DNA from: Butyrivibrio sp.
GTDB taxonomy: Bacteria > Bacillota > Clostridia > Lachnospirales > Lachnospiraceae
Assembly: GCA_017615275.1 (NCBI GenBank)
Contig: JAGAAO010000066.1
Span: 1 to 64,000, forward strand
Length of the DNA stretch: 64,000 nucleotides
Direction: 5' to 3'
The translations under genes and the position numbers were made by a program. Shown one piece after another: positions 25,112-32,929 of this stretch. Numbering within the stretch: the stretch's first letter is position 1; the number at the start of each line of letters is the position of its first letter. The notes under the pieces were generated by a model. That model searched no databases and was not told the DNA's origin. It worked only from the letters and a program-made list of their open reading frames with translations.

Positions 25112-26332
25112 TTATCCTTCCAGTATCCTATCAAAATACTTTTTCCACTTCGCATTTGTAACTTCCGGACTGCACGCTTCCTGTATCTTGGTTGCCTCTG
25201 TTCCGAGCCTGTCCGCAAACTCCTTATCGGAAAGGATTTTCCTCATAGCATTGGCCATGGCGGTCTGATTACCCACGGGAACAAGAAGTCCGTTCACGCC
25301 GTCCTCAATAAGGTCTCTTGGGCCTCCGCAGGGACAATCCGTAGAAATACATGGGAGTCCCAGTGACATGGCTTCTATAAGAGAATTCGGCATACCCTCA
25401 TGATTCGATGCAAGAATAAAGAGTGATGCCTTCTCGATATGCTCCGCAACATGCATTACATTTCCCATAAACTCGACACGTTTTTCTATTCCGAGTTGCA
25501 CGGCAAGCCTCTGAAGCTTGAATCTGTCAGGGCCGTCTCCGTAGAAGGTGAGCCTGTAATCGGGAAATGCCTCGCCTGCCGCATCCTTAAACGCTCTCAT
25601 GACCATTTCCTGATTCTTATTGCTGTTGATCCTTGCAACCATAACGATTTTCTTCTCGCGGTCGCCTATGTAGCGCTTTCTGATAAAAGAAGGATCAAGT
25701 GAATTCGGAAGTATTATACATTTCTTTTGAATGAATTTGGGAAATTTGGCTTTTGCGCCGTTAGACTGAACAACAATGCCTGCCGCTCTTCCGAAGGTTG
25801 CAAGCATACCAGCTTTCAGCCCTGTGCTGCCGTATTCCATATCGGGGTCTGCACGCACAGAAACCACAACCTTGATTCCTTCTCTGGTTGCGGTCGAAAG
25901 TGCCATTATGTTGTTTTTTCCAAGAAAACTCAGTACAAGATCCGGTTTCAGTTTCTTCCAGATATTCCTGAGCTTTTCATATCTGTTCTTAAGATTTGCA
26001 GCTCGCCCTGCCTGTTCTTCTTTCAGAAGTGCGGAAAAGACTCTCTTTATGCCGCCTTTTTCTCCACCTTCAAGATCAACCCAGACAGGACTCTCATCAA
26101 GATCCGCAACGTGTACCGCATTCGGTGCACCTGCGGGAACACGCTTCCATGCAGCGTGCTTAACTTCATATTCGTTTGCCGCCAGATAAGTGGTGACAAG
26201 AGTAACTTTGTAACCCTGCTCAAAAAAGTAATCGGCAAGGTTTACCATTACCCTTTCCGCTCCTCCCTTTTCGAGGGAGCCTATATACATAGCAATATGC
26301 TTCTTTGCGTTCTCAGAATTCGACAAGTTCAA
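25112..26332 (-). CDS. GT4 family glycosyltransferase
   Basis: A 406-residue GT-B transferase. 'YIGSLEKGGAERVMVNLA' is the GT4 N-terminal loop, 'VMVARINSNKNQEMVMRAF' starts the C-terminal domain, and 'ASNHEGMPNSLIEAMSLG' holds the E-x7-E donor-binding motif. The downstream 'STDCPCGGPRDLI' closely matches the GT4 at 29686-30792, so the two are likely related. The start is uncertain: TTG at 26332 (GGGG nearby), with the first ATG only at 26290. It overlaps the VOC gene by 20 bases. Sugar unknown. Confidence 0.85.
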   Translation of the reverse strand: MNLSNSENAKKHIAMYIGSLEKGGAERVMVNLADYFFEQGYKVTLVTTYLAANEYEVKHAAWKRVPAGAPNAVHVADLDESPVWVDLEGGEKGGIKRVFSALLKEEQAGRAANLKNRYEKLRNIWKKLKPDLVLSFLGKNNIMALSTATREGIKVVVSVRADPDMEYGSTGLKAGMLATFGRAAGIVVQSNGAKAKFPKFIQKKCIILPNSLDPSFIRKRYIGDREKKIVMVARINSNKNQEMVMRAFKDAAGEAFPDYRLTFYGDGPDRFKLQRLAVQLGIEKRVEFMGNVMHVAEHIEKASLFILASNHEGMPNSLIEAMSLGLPCISTDCPCGGPRDLIEDGVNGLLVPVGNQTAMANAMRKILSDKEFADRLGTEATKIQEACSPEVTNAKWKKYFDRILEG

Positions 26333-26702
26333 TTATCCCCATACTGATATTATTTAAAAAAGCAACTCTCTTGCCGGCAATACATGGGGCAATTTGGGGC
26401 TCCTGTATAACGGTGTAGCGCTTGCTTTCAAGTTCTTTTACAGCCTCGTCCAAATTTTCCACTTCATAGCAAAAATGATAGGGAGAATTCTTAAAGCGCT
26501 TAAGGAGCGGATACATCGGAGAATTCTCTCCCATGGGTTCTATAAGCTCCACTCTGTAGTCTCCGTTTTTCAGAAACTCTATCTTGATATCCCTTATCTC
26601 ATCGTACTTAGTGGCTTGTTCAACTTCATATCCAAGTTCAAAGAATTTCTTCTCTGTCTTTTCTATGTTTTTGGCAAGGTACCCGACGTGATGTATTTTC
26701 AT
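26313..26702 (-). CDS. VOC/glyoxalase-fold protein
   Basis: A 129-residue protein with two beta-alpha-beta-beta-beta units. It opens MKIHHVGYLAKNIEKT, as in methylmalonyl-CoA epimerase and glyoxalase I, with His5 as a likely metal ligand; 'YHFCYEVENLDEAV' starts the second unit and 'MGIIELVEF' ends with the usual metal-ligand Glu. Such enzymes epimerise or rearrange small acyl or alpha-hydroxy substrates. It follows the ACP gene (4-base gap) and precedes GT4 and FkbH genes, so it may act on an ACP-bound acyl group. That role is inference. AGGG precedes the ATG. Confidence 0.75.
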   Translation of the reverse strand: MKIHHVGYLAKNIEKTEKKFFELGYEVEQATKYDEIRDIKIEFLKNGDYRVELIEPMGENSPMYPLLKRFKNSPYHFCYEVENLDEAVKELESKRYTVIQEPQIAPCIAGKRVAFLNNISMGIIELVEF

Positions 26703-26706
26703 CTCA

Positions 26707-26952
26707 TTATCCCTGTAATTTACTGATTATAATATCTGCCATCTCGCCTACATTCTTCATGGCAACAATCTGTCCCATGTTGAATTTGATATCAAATTCC
26801 TGCTCAACGGCGTTTATAAGATTAATGTGCTCAAGAGAATCCCAATCATCGATATCATCTGCTGTTGTAGCATCTGTTACCGTGATGTCGTCATCTTCAA
26901 ATACATCTCTGAACACTTCATTCAACTTCTCAAAAACTTCTTCTCTTGTCAT
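26707..26952 (-). CDS. Acyl carrier protein
   Basis: An 81-residue acidic four-helix protein with the phosphopantetheine attachment motif WDSLEHINLI, Ser39. Length and motif are typical of discrete ACPs. It is not in a fatty-acid gene context: neighbours are AsnB, VOC and FkbH-type genes, so it probably carries a small acyl unit (glyceryl or similar) for glycan modification. AAGGAG lies 6 bases before the ATG. No phosphopantetheinyl transferase is encoded in the window. Confidence 0.92.
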   Translation of the reverse strand: MTREEVFEKLNEVFRDVFEDDDITVTDATTADDIDDWDSLEHINLINAVEQEFDIKFNMGQIVAMKNVGEMADIIISKLQG

Positions 26953-26971
26953 TTATTTCTCCTTATACTCT

Positions 26972-28915
26972 TCAAATAATATGATAATTATACCACTGCT
27001 GGAAAATATAGAACGACCATGCGATCTTACTGTAGTTAGCACCGGTCGCAGGGCCTGCATCTCCGTTCACGACATAATTGTTGATAAATGAAGATACATA
27101 TTCCGAATCAAAAATATCCTGCTTTCTAAGGAACGATGTGCTGCTGTAATCAAGAAGCTGCTCTTTAAGAGGGCCTCTTAGCCACTCGTCCATGGGAACT
27201 CCAAAACCTGTCTTTGGTCTGTCCAGAAGTTCCTTAGGTATATAATCATATGCAATATCCTTCAGGATATGTTTCTTGTCTTTTCCGTTATATTTGAATC
27301 TGTGAGGTATTCTGAAAGAATACTCCATAACTTCCGTATCCATAATGGGACATCTTGCTTCCAGCGAATACTTCATGGATGCTCTGTCCATCTTAACGAG
27401 AATATCCTCGGGAAGATATGTATCCATATCAAGAAGCATTCTTCTTATCTGGAAATTGTTTACTCCGTAAAGGCTCTCCACGGGATAAAGCACAGGCTGC
27501 ATATTGCTGTGCAGATTGTAATCCGTCGCCAGATAATCTGCCGCACTCATAGGAACATCCATCTCTTCTCTGCCTGATATAAAGGCATGAGAAGCTCTGA
27601 TATAGCCCTCTGAAACAAGCTGTGTCTTGGTCTCGGGATCTCTGTTCTTTGCAACAACCTTAACCCTGAACGGCATCTTATCAAGTAATGTTCCGTCTTT
27701 GTACGGGATGCCCGAGAGGCTATGAACGATAGCTCCCGGAATATCAAGAAGCTGAGCCGTCTTTACATTGTCATATATATTGTATCCGCAGAAAAACTCA
27801 TCTCCGCCGTCGCCCGAAAGAGCTACGGTAACGTCCTTCTTGGCAAGTTTACTCACAAGCATGGAAGGAATCTCTGAGTTATCCGCAAACGGTTCGTCGT
27901 AGTACTGAGGAATACTGCTCACAAGCTCAAACATCTCTTTTTCAGAAATATAGAGCTCTGTGTGATCTGTGCCGAGATGCTTTGCTATCTCTTTGGCATA
28001 TTCCGCCTCGTTGTATCTGGGAACATCGAAACCTATGCAGAATGTCTTAACAGGTCTGTCCGAATGTTCCTGCGCTATTGCCGTAACAAGCGATGAATCG
28101 TAGCCGCCCGAAAGGAAAGTTCCAAGCGGAACATCTGCTATCATTCTGGAAGCAACGGACTTTTTAAGTCTCTCTTTAAGTCCCTCTTTGGCTTCTTCAT
28201 AGCTTCTTACAGGATTCGCAGACATCTCCTTGTAGACATTCTTGATGTCCCAATACTTTTTCTTGATTATATTTCCTGCATTAAACTTAAGGTATGCTCC
28301 TGCCTCAAGCTTATATACATCTGTAAAAATAGTCTCCGGAGCCGCGATATACTGCTGAAGAAGGAATCTTGATATAACCTGCTTTCTGATCTCGGGCTTG
28401 AATCCGGGACACTTCATAATAGGCTTAAGCTCAGATGCAAATACAAGATTCGCACCGTCTTTCCAGTAGAAAAGAGGTTTTTTGCCGATTCTGTCTCTTA
28501 TAAGATAAATATCCGATGTCTCTCTGTCGTAAAGGGCAATCGCAAACATTCCGTGGATATGATCCACCATGTCTATGCCCCACTTAAGATATGCCGCAAT
28601 TATAGCTTCTGTATCACAGTTTGACTTAAACTCATAGTCTGAAAGCTCTTCTTTGAGTTCACGATAGTTATAGAGCTCGCCGTTATAAACAACCGATATT
28701 CTGCCATTCTCCGAATGCATAGGCTGATGTCCCAAAGGAGAAAGATCCATGATTGAAAGACGTCTCTGGGCAAAACCTATGATATAGTCATCGGTTCCGC
28801 TGTATATCTCAACACCGCTGTCATCGGGTCCTCTGTGATACATGGTATCGTTCATGATCCGCAGCTGTTCTTCTGTTATTCTCTTTTTTGATATATATCC
28901 GCAAATTCCGCACAT
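26972..28915 (-). CDS. AsnB-type glutamine amidotransferase/synthetase (second copy)
   Basis: A 647-residue homologue of the protein at 21432-23318. MCGICGYIS gives the glutaminase Cys2. The PP-loop reads FLSGGYDSSL, closer to the canonical SGGxDS than in the other copy; VALSGDGGDEFFCGY and 'LVKMDRASMKYSLEARCPIMD' follow. It probably forms an amide or related ATP-dependent C-N bond on a glycan precursor or on an ACP-bound carboxylate. It is first in the ACP-VOC-GT4-FkbH-AsnB-MBOAT-SGNH series. The two copies differ enough in the PP-loop to suggest different substrates, which is inference. Confidence 0.85.
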   Translation of the reverse strand: MCGICGYISKKRITEEQLRIMNDTMYHRGPDDSGVEIYSGTDDYIIGFAQRRLSIMDLSPLGHQPMHSENGRISVVYNGELYNYRELKEELSDYEFKSNCDTEAIIAAYLKWGIDMVDHIHGMFAIALYDRETSDIYLIRDRIGKKPLFYWKDGANLVFASELKPIMKCPGFKPEIRKQVISRFLLQQYIAAPETIFTDVYKLEAGAYLKFNAGNIIKKKYWDIKNVYKEMSANPVRSYEEAKEGLKERLKKSVASRMIADVPLGTFLSGGYDSSLVTAIAQEHSDRPVKTFCIGFDVPRYNEAEYAKEIAKHLGTDHTELYISEKEMFELVSSIPQYYDEPFADNSEIPSMLVSKLAKKDVTVALSGDGGDEFFCGYNIYDNVKTAQLLDIPGAIVHSLSGIPYKDGTLLDKMPFRVKVVAKNRDPETKTQLVSEGYIRASHAFISGREEMDVPMSAADYLATDYNLHSNMQPVLYPVESLYGVNNFQIRRMLLDMDTYLPEDILVKMDRASMKYSLEARCPIMDTEVMEYSFRIPHRFKYNGKDKKHILKDIAYDYIPKELLDRPKTGFGVPMDEWLRGPLKEQLLDYSSTSFLRKQDIFDSEYVSSFINNYVVNGDAGPATGANYSKIAWSFYIFQQWYNYHII

Positions 28916-28924
28916 TATTTATAC

Positions 28925-29686
28925 TTACAGCTCCACAGGAAGTTTTTCGAAATTATCGCGAAGAGGGCCGAAATCCTTGCACTCATTGTCGATAGAATCG
29001 ATGAGTTCCACATATTTCTCGTTTACAAGTGTCTTATAGTTTTCAAGGTTGTCATATCCGTTCTTGGTCCACGCAAAAGGATGCGTAAGAATCTGCACCT
29101 TCTTGTGAGCGTTTATGGTCTCCTCGTCGGGATAACCGTATCTCCATATATGGTTTGCATCCGACATATACTTCACCTCAAGTTCAGACTCGGGTGTAGC
29201 TTTAGGATCGAATGAAAAGAATTCATCCTGATATGCGTTAATTATTCCCTTGATCTTGATATTCTCGGCAAGAACATCGGGTGAAGGTCTGTGTATTGAA
29301 AAAGAGTTGATCTCAAAGCCGAGCATATTGCTGAGCATCTCGATCTCCTGCTTAATTCTTTCTCTTATAACCTTCATATCAGTCATTCCGTTGAGCGCGA
29401 AATGAAGCCCTATATGCTGGCCTCTCTCATGCATATCGGAAAGGATGTCCCTGTTCTTCTTCGAAAGAATGTTGTATGAATTGTTTGTCCACTGGAAAAA
29501 GAATGTAGACCTGAAATCCATACTCTCTTCAACTTTTGCAAGAGCATGTGCCCTCTCAACAGAATATTCAACGTCATGTCTCATGATAACGAAGCTGTCT
29601 TTTTCAAGAGCCTCTTCATATGTTGCATAACGTCCCGTAGCTTTTATCGCACGGATAATCTCTCTGTAATCATCAAATGAAAACAT
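28925..29686 (-). CDS. Polysaccharide deacetylase-like protein
   Basis: A 253-residue cytoplasmic protein with a NodB-like pattern: 'VIMRHDVEYSVERA' (Asp/His, about residues 33-46), 'RSTFFFQW', 'GLHFALNG' (His) and 'SIHRPSP' (second His). These are the metal and catalytic positions of the carbohydrate esterase 4 superfamily. No signal peptide, so it likely acts on a nucleotide- or lipid-linked sugar inside the cell. The ATG at 29686 overlaps the upstream stop as TAATG and has AAGG close by; I reject a longer start that would lie inside the GT4 gene. N-deacetylation could supply the free amine used by the nearby formyltransferase (inference). Confidence 0.65.
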   Translation of the reverse strand: MFSFDDYREIIRAIKATGRYATYEEALEKDSFVIMRHDVEYSVERAHALAKVEESMDFRSTFFFQWTNNSYNILSKKNRDILSDMHERGQHIGLHFALNGMTDMKVIRERIKQEIEMLSNMLGFEINSFSIHRPSPDVLAENIKIKGIINAYQDEFFSFDPKATPESELEVKYMSDANHIWRYGYPDEETINAHKKVQILTHPFAWTKNGYDNLENYKTLVNEKYVELIDSIDNECKDFGPLRDNFEKLPVEL

Positions 29687-30792
29687 TATCCTTTTTCTCC
29701 TATAATCTTTTCTAAATAGTCCCTCCACTGTATAAACACAGCTTCGGAATTGGCAATCTGTTCTATCTTGGCAGCTTCACGTCCAAGTCTCTCCGCAAAT
29801 TCTCTGTCCTCTATGAGCTTGCATATTCCAGAAGCAAGAACGTCGGGATTCTTGATCGGAACAAGAAGTCCGTTCTCTCCGTCCCTGATAACGGTTCTGG
29901 GACCTCCGCAGGGACAATCGGTCGCAACAATGGGCATTCCCATAGCCATCGCTTCAAGAAGGGAATTGGGCATTCCCTCCCAATCAGATGAAAAGGCATA
30001 AACCGCGCCCTTTGGTATCTCTTTTTCGAGTTCGTCACTTCCGCCCATGAGAAGAATGTAATCCTGCGCATTGTTCTCTTTAATTATATTATCAAGTATT
30101 TCCTTGGTTCCATCAAAAGAATCCGGTCCGTATATCTTAAGAACGTAATCGGGATGCTTCTCATGCACCTTGATAAACGCCTCACAGAGCATCGGCTGAT
30201 TTTTGAAGTCTACAAGTCTTGCGTGATGTACCACAGACTTTTCTCTCTGCTTAGGTCGCTCCAGACCGAAGTACTTTGGATTTATAGGGTTCAATATAAT
30301 GGCTGAATTCTCCTGCAGATAGGGTTTAAAAAACTCCTTCTGCCCGGTTGTCTGGAACACACAACCTGCTGCCCTTGGGAACAACCACTTAATCTGTACT
30401 TTATCAGATAACGCATCATAATGTCCAACCGGATCGGTCCTTATGGATATTACGACGGGCACATCACTTTTACCCGCTGCCATGAGAGCTCTGTAATTGG
30501 CTCTCTGCGCAAATGCTATAAGCACATCGGGATGATATTCTTTGACAAATTCTTTCAGGTATTTTACACGTAAAAAGAACTTGGCTATCCTGCCCTTTTT
30601 CTCATCACCTTCTCTGAGACCTACATGTACTCTTGTGACTTTCTCATCAAGAGCAAACTCGTTCTCATCCACCCACTCTGTGGCAACATATACTTTATAG
30701 CCTTCCTTGGCAAATTGATTGGCGAGGTTTGACACAACCCTCTCGGCTCCGCCCTGTACAAGGCAGTTCAAGTGAAATGCTATGGTTTTCAT
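29686..30792 (-). CDS. GT4 family glycosyltransferase
   Basis: A 368-residue GT-B transferase with 'LNCLVQGGAERVVSNLA' at the N-terminus, 'VHHARLVDFKNQPMLCEAF' opening the C-terminal domain, and 'SSDWEGMPNSLLEAMAMG' as the E-x7-E site, followed by 'ATDCPCGGPRTVI'. It resembles the GT4 at 25112-26332 and may add a related sugar. It starts 2 bases after the formyltransferase stop and shares a TAATG junction with the next gene. Donor unknown. Confidence 0.88.
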   Translation of the reverse strand: MKTIAFHLNCLVQGGAERVVSNLANQFAKEGYKVYVATEWVDENEFALDEKVTRVHVGLREGDEKKGRIAKFFLRVKYLKEFVKEYHPDVLIAFAQRANYRALMAAGKSDVPVVISIRTDPVGHYDALSDKVQIKWLFPRAAGCVFQTTGQKEFFKPYLQENSAIILNPINPKYFGLERPKQREKSVVHHARLVDFKNQPMLCEAFIKVHEKHPDYVLKIYGPDSFDGTKEILDNIIKENNAQDYILLMGGSDELEKEIPKGAVYAFSSDWEGMPNSLLEAMAMGMPIVATDCPCGGPRTVIRDGENGLLVPIKNPDVLASGICKLIEDREFAERLGREAAKIEQIANSEAVFIQWRDYLEKIIGEKG

Positions 30793-30794
30793 AA

Positions 30795-31730
30795 TTATAA
30801 AAGTACCGTTCCTATTACTAATTCTACTTCAGATTCATATCTGTCTATTCTGATAGATCCGTCAACAGTGCGGACAATCGGCTTATTGTCAAATATGTCC
30901 ACAATCTCTCCGGGCGCATATCCCGAGAAATCTATCATTTCATCAAAAGGATGTGCCTCCCAGACAGTTACCTTGTTCTTCTCATCCTCTGATCCCGCAT
31001 AGCAGAATGCTCCGGGGAAAGGAGCCGCAACGCCCCTTATAAGGTTGTAGATATTTCTGGTCCTGTCCTTGAAATCTATCTTTCCGTCTTTTGCGGTACG
31101 TTTATTGTACCATGAATCATAATCTTTTGAATCGGTGTGAATCGGAATCTCACCCTTCTCCATATATGTTGCAACAAGCTTTCTGATAAGATTCTTGGAA
31201 CATATCATATTTTTGTACTGAGCGGTTCTTATGTCGTCATGCTCATTTATCTGGAACATCTCAGTCGCAAAGACATTGGGGCTGTCCGCGTGCTCGTCAT
31301 ATCTGAAGAGATTGAGGTTAAATCTCGTATCTCCCAGAATAACCGACCAGTTAAGAGGTGATCTTCCTCTTCCGAAAGGGAGATATCCGCAGTTTCCGTG
31401 GAAACCGTATATACCGCTCTTAAATGCATCGAGGACTTCCTTGGGAATAAGTCTCTGCCATCCCATTACGATTCCGAGATCAAAGGTGTTCTCCTCAATA
31501 AATTTCTTAGTCTTTTCATCATTGAGGAAATAGCTCTCGGCCTCAAATACGGGCGTTCCGTACTTTTCTGTAAGGAAACTCAAGCCCTTAAATCCCGACA
31601 CCTGATTGTGCTCAAGAACCTTGGGCGCGATAGTCATGACAAGATCGACCTTGCAAAGCTCTTTTTCAATGAAATCTATAATATTCTCAGATGTATCCTT
31701 TACTCCGAACACTACTACCTTATAATGCAT
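30795..31730 (-). CDS. Formyltransferase (Fmt-like, probable sugar N-formyltransferase)
   Basis: A 311-residue protein with an N-terminal formyltransferase domain and a C-terminal Fmt-like subdomain ('IDFKDRTRNIYNLIRGVAAPFPGAF' region). The catalytic block reads FHGNCGYLP-FGRGRSPLNW with His111. The Asn of the canonical N-x-H is Gly109, while an Asp remains in 'EHADSPNVFA'. Relatives transfer formyl from N10-formyltetrahydrofolate to amino sugars such as UDP-4-amino-arabinose or dTDP-Qui4N. It lies between GT4 genes, and tRNA-Met formylation is unlikely in this context. Several free 4-amino sugars are predicted from this locus, so N-formylation is plausible. The ATG overlaps the upstream stop (TAATG). 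Confidence 0.75.
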   Translation of the reverse strand: MHYKVVVFGVKDTSENIIDFIEKELCKVDLVMTIAPKVLEHNQVSGFKGLSFLTEKYGTPVFEAESYFLNDEKTKKFIEENTFDLGIVMGWQRLIPKEVLDAFKSGIYGFHGNCGYLPFGRGRSPLNWSVILGDTRFNLNLFRYDEHADSPNVFATEMFQINEHDDIRTAQYKNMICSKNLIRKLVATYMEKGEIPIHTDSKDYDSWYNKRTAKDGKIDFKDRTRNIYNLIRGVAAPFPGAFCYAGSEDEKNKVTVWEAHPFDEMIDFSGYAPGEIVDIFDNKPIVRTVDGSIRIDRYESEVELVIGTVLL

Positions 31731-32929
31731 TATTCATACCTCTTGAAAATTTCATGTATACTTTCTTTGTATCTTTCGGGTGTGTAGAACATAGCTCTCT
31801 CAAATGCCTTGTCTGCATATTCCGCAGCCTTCTTTTCATCGTCGAGTAGACTGATTATCTTTTCCGCAAGGAGCTTCTCACCCTCTGTAATATTATCGGG
31901 ATCCATATCGACCTTCTCTCCGAGATCAGGTACAAGGATTCCATACGATCCCTCAATAGCTCCCTCGGGACTGTCTCCGCTTGGTATATCCTTTATGAGC
32001 TGCTCGTACTCACTCTCGCTCAAAAGAATCTCTCTCGGTCCCGTCTTACAATCAGCCGAGATAACAGGCTTGCCTAATGCCATAGCTTCAAGAACCGCAT
32101 TGGGAAATCCTTCGTGATTGGAACTACACACATAAATATCCGAAGCTGCGACATAGGGGAAAGGATTCTTTCTTACTCCCGGGAAAAATGTCTTTCCCTT
32201 GACCCCAAGCTTTTCCGAAAGCTCTTCGTAGCCCGACCAGTTTCCTGCGCCGAGAACCACAAGTCTTGCCTCCGGGTGCTTCTTGTAAGCAATGGAAAAT
32301 GCTTTTACGAGGTGCCATATACCTTTTATGTAGTCGTTTCTTCCCATGCAGGATATGATCTTCACATCCTCTCCCTTGAAAGGCATATCATCTATATCCT
32401 GGTTTCCCTTATCTTTGACGTCTTCAACATCAAGAGGATTGTAGATATATGTACTTTTGTTGTAATCAAAATCTTTAAGAAGCTGTCTTACGATCTCTTT
32501 TGAACAAGAGAGCACCTGATCTGATCCCTTACAGAAAAGTCTTACCTGCTTGGGACTTTCCATATCGGTCTGACAGCGAAGTCCCGTAAGAACTCTCTCT
32601 TTTCCCTTAGAAAGAACATTTACATAGTTTGCGGAACTTCCGAAGCTGTATGAAATGTCTATCCCGAGCTTTTTCTTTATCTTCTTTGTCTTTATTACTC
32701 TTTTGAATACGTTTATTACTTTGTTTAATGTGCCCTTTTTTGCAGGAACATCGATATCGATAACTTCAAGCCCCGTAACATCGAAATTGATGTCTTTGGA
32801 ACTAAAGATAAGAATATATACATTGTAATATTCCTGCATAAGCCTTGCCGTCTTTATGCAGACGCGCTCAAAGCCTCCCTGGTGAAGCATGGGAACCATG
32901 AGCATAAGGTTCTTTTTACTATCTGCCAT
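31730..32929 (-). CDS. GT4 family glycosyltransferase
   Basis: A 399-residue GT-B transferase. 'VPMLHQGGFERVCIKTA' is the N-terminal acceptor loop, 'ISCMGRNDYIKGIWHLVKAF' the start of the donor domain, and 'SSNHEGFPNAVLEAMALG' the E-x7-E motif. An inserted acidic stretch (about residues 320-350, DIPSGDSPEGAIEG and following) precedes the last helix. It overlaps the upstream GT4 stop as TAATG and has AGGAC upstream. It lies within the HexNAcA/formyl block; sugar unknown. Confidence 0.88.
   Translation of the reverse strand: MADSKKNLMLMVPMLHQGGFERVCIKTARLMQEYYNVYILIFSSKDINFDVTGLEVIDIDVPAKKGTLNKVINVFKRVIKTKKIKKKLGIDISYSFGSSANYVNVLSKGKERVLTGLRCQTDMESPKQVRLFCKGSDQVLSCSKEIVRQLLKDFDYNKSTYIYNPLDVEDVKDKGNQDIDDMPFKGEDVKIISCMGRNDYIKGIWHLVKAFSIAYKKHPEARLVVLGAGNWSGYEELSEKLGVKGKTFFPGVRKNPFPYVAASDIYVCSSNHEGFPNAVLEAMALGKPVISADCKTGPREILLSESEYEQLIKDIPSGDSPEGAIEGSYGILVPDLGEKVDMDPDNITEGEKLLAEKIISLLDDEKKAAEYADKAFERAMFYTPERYKESIHEIFKRYE

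Noticed and set aside
30795..31730. Methionyl-tRNA formyltransferase
   Set aside because: The fold is the same, but the gene lies among glycosyltransferases and the catalytic N-x-H is changed; a sugar substrate fits better.
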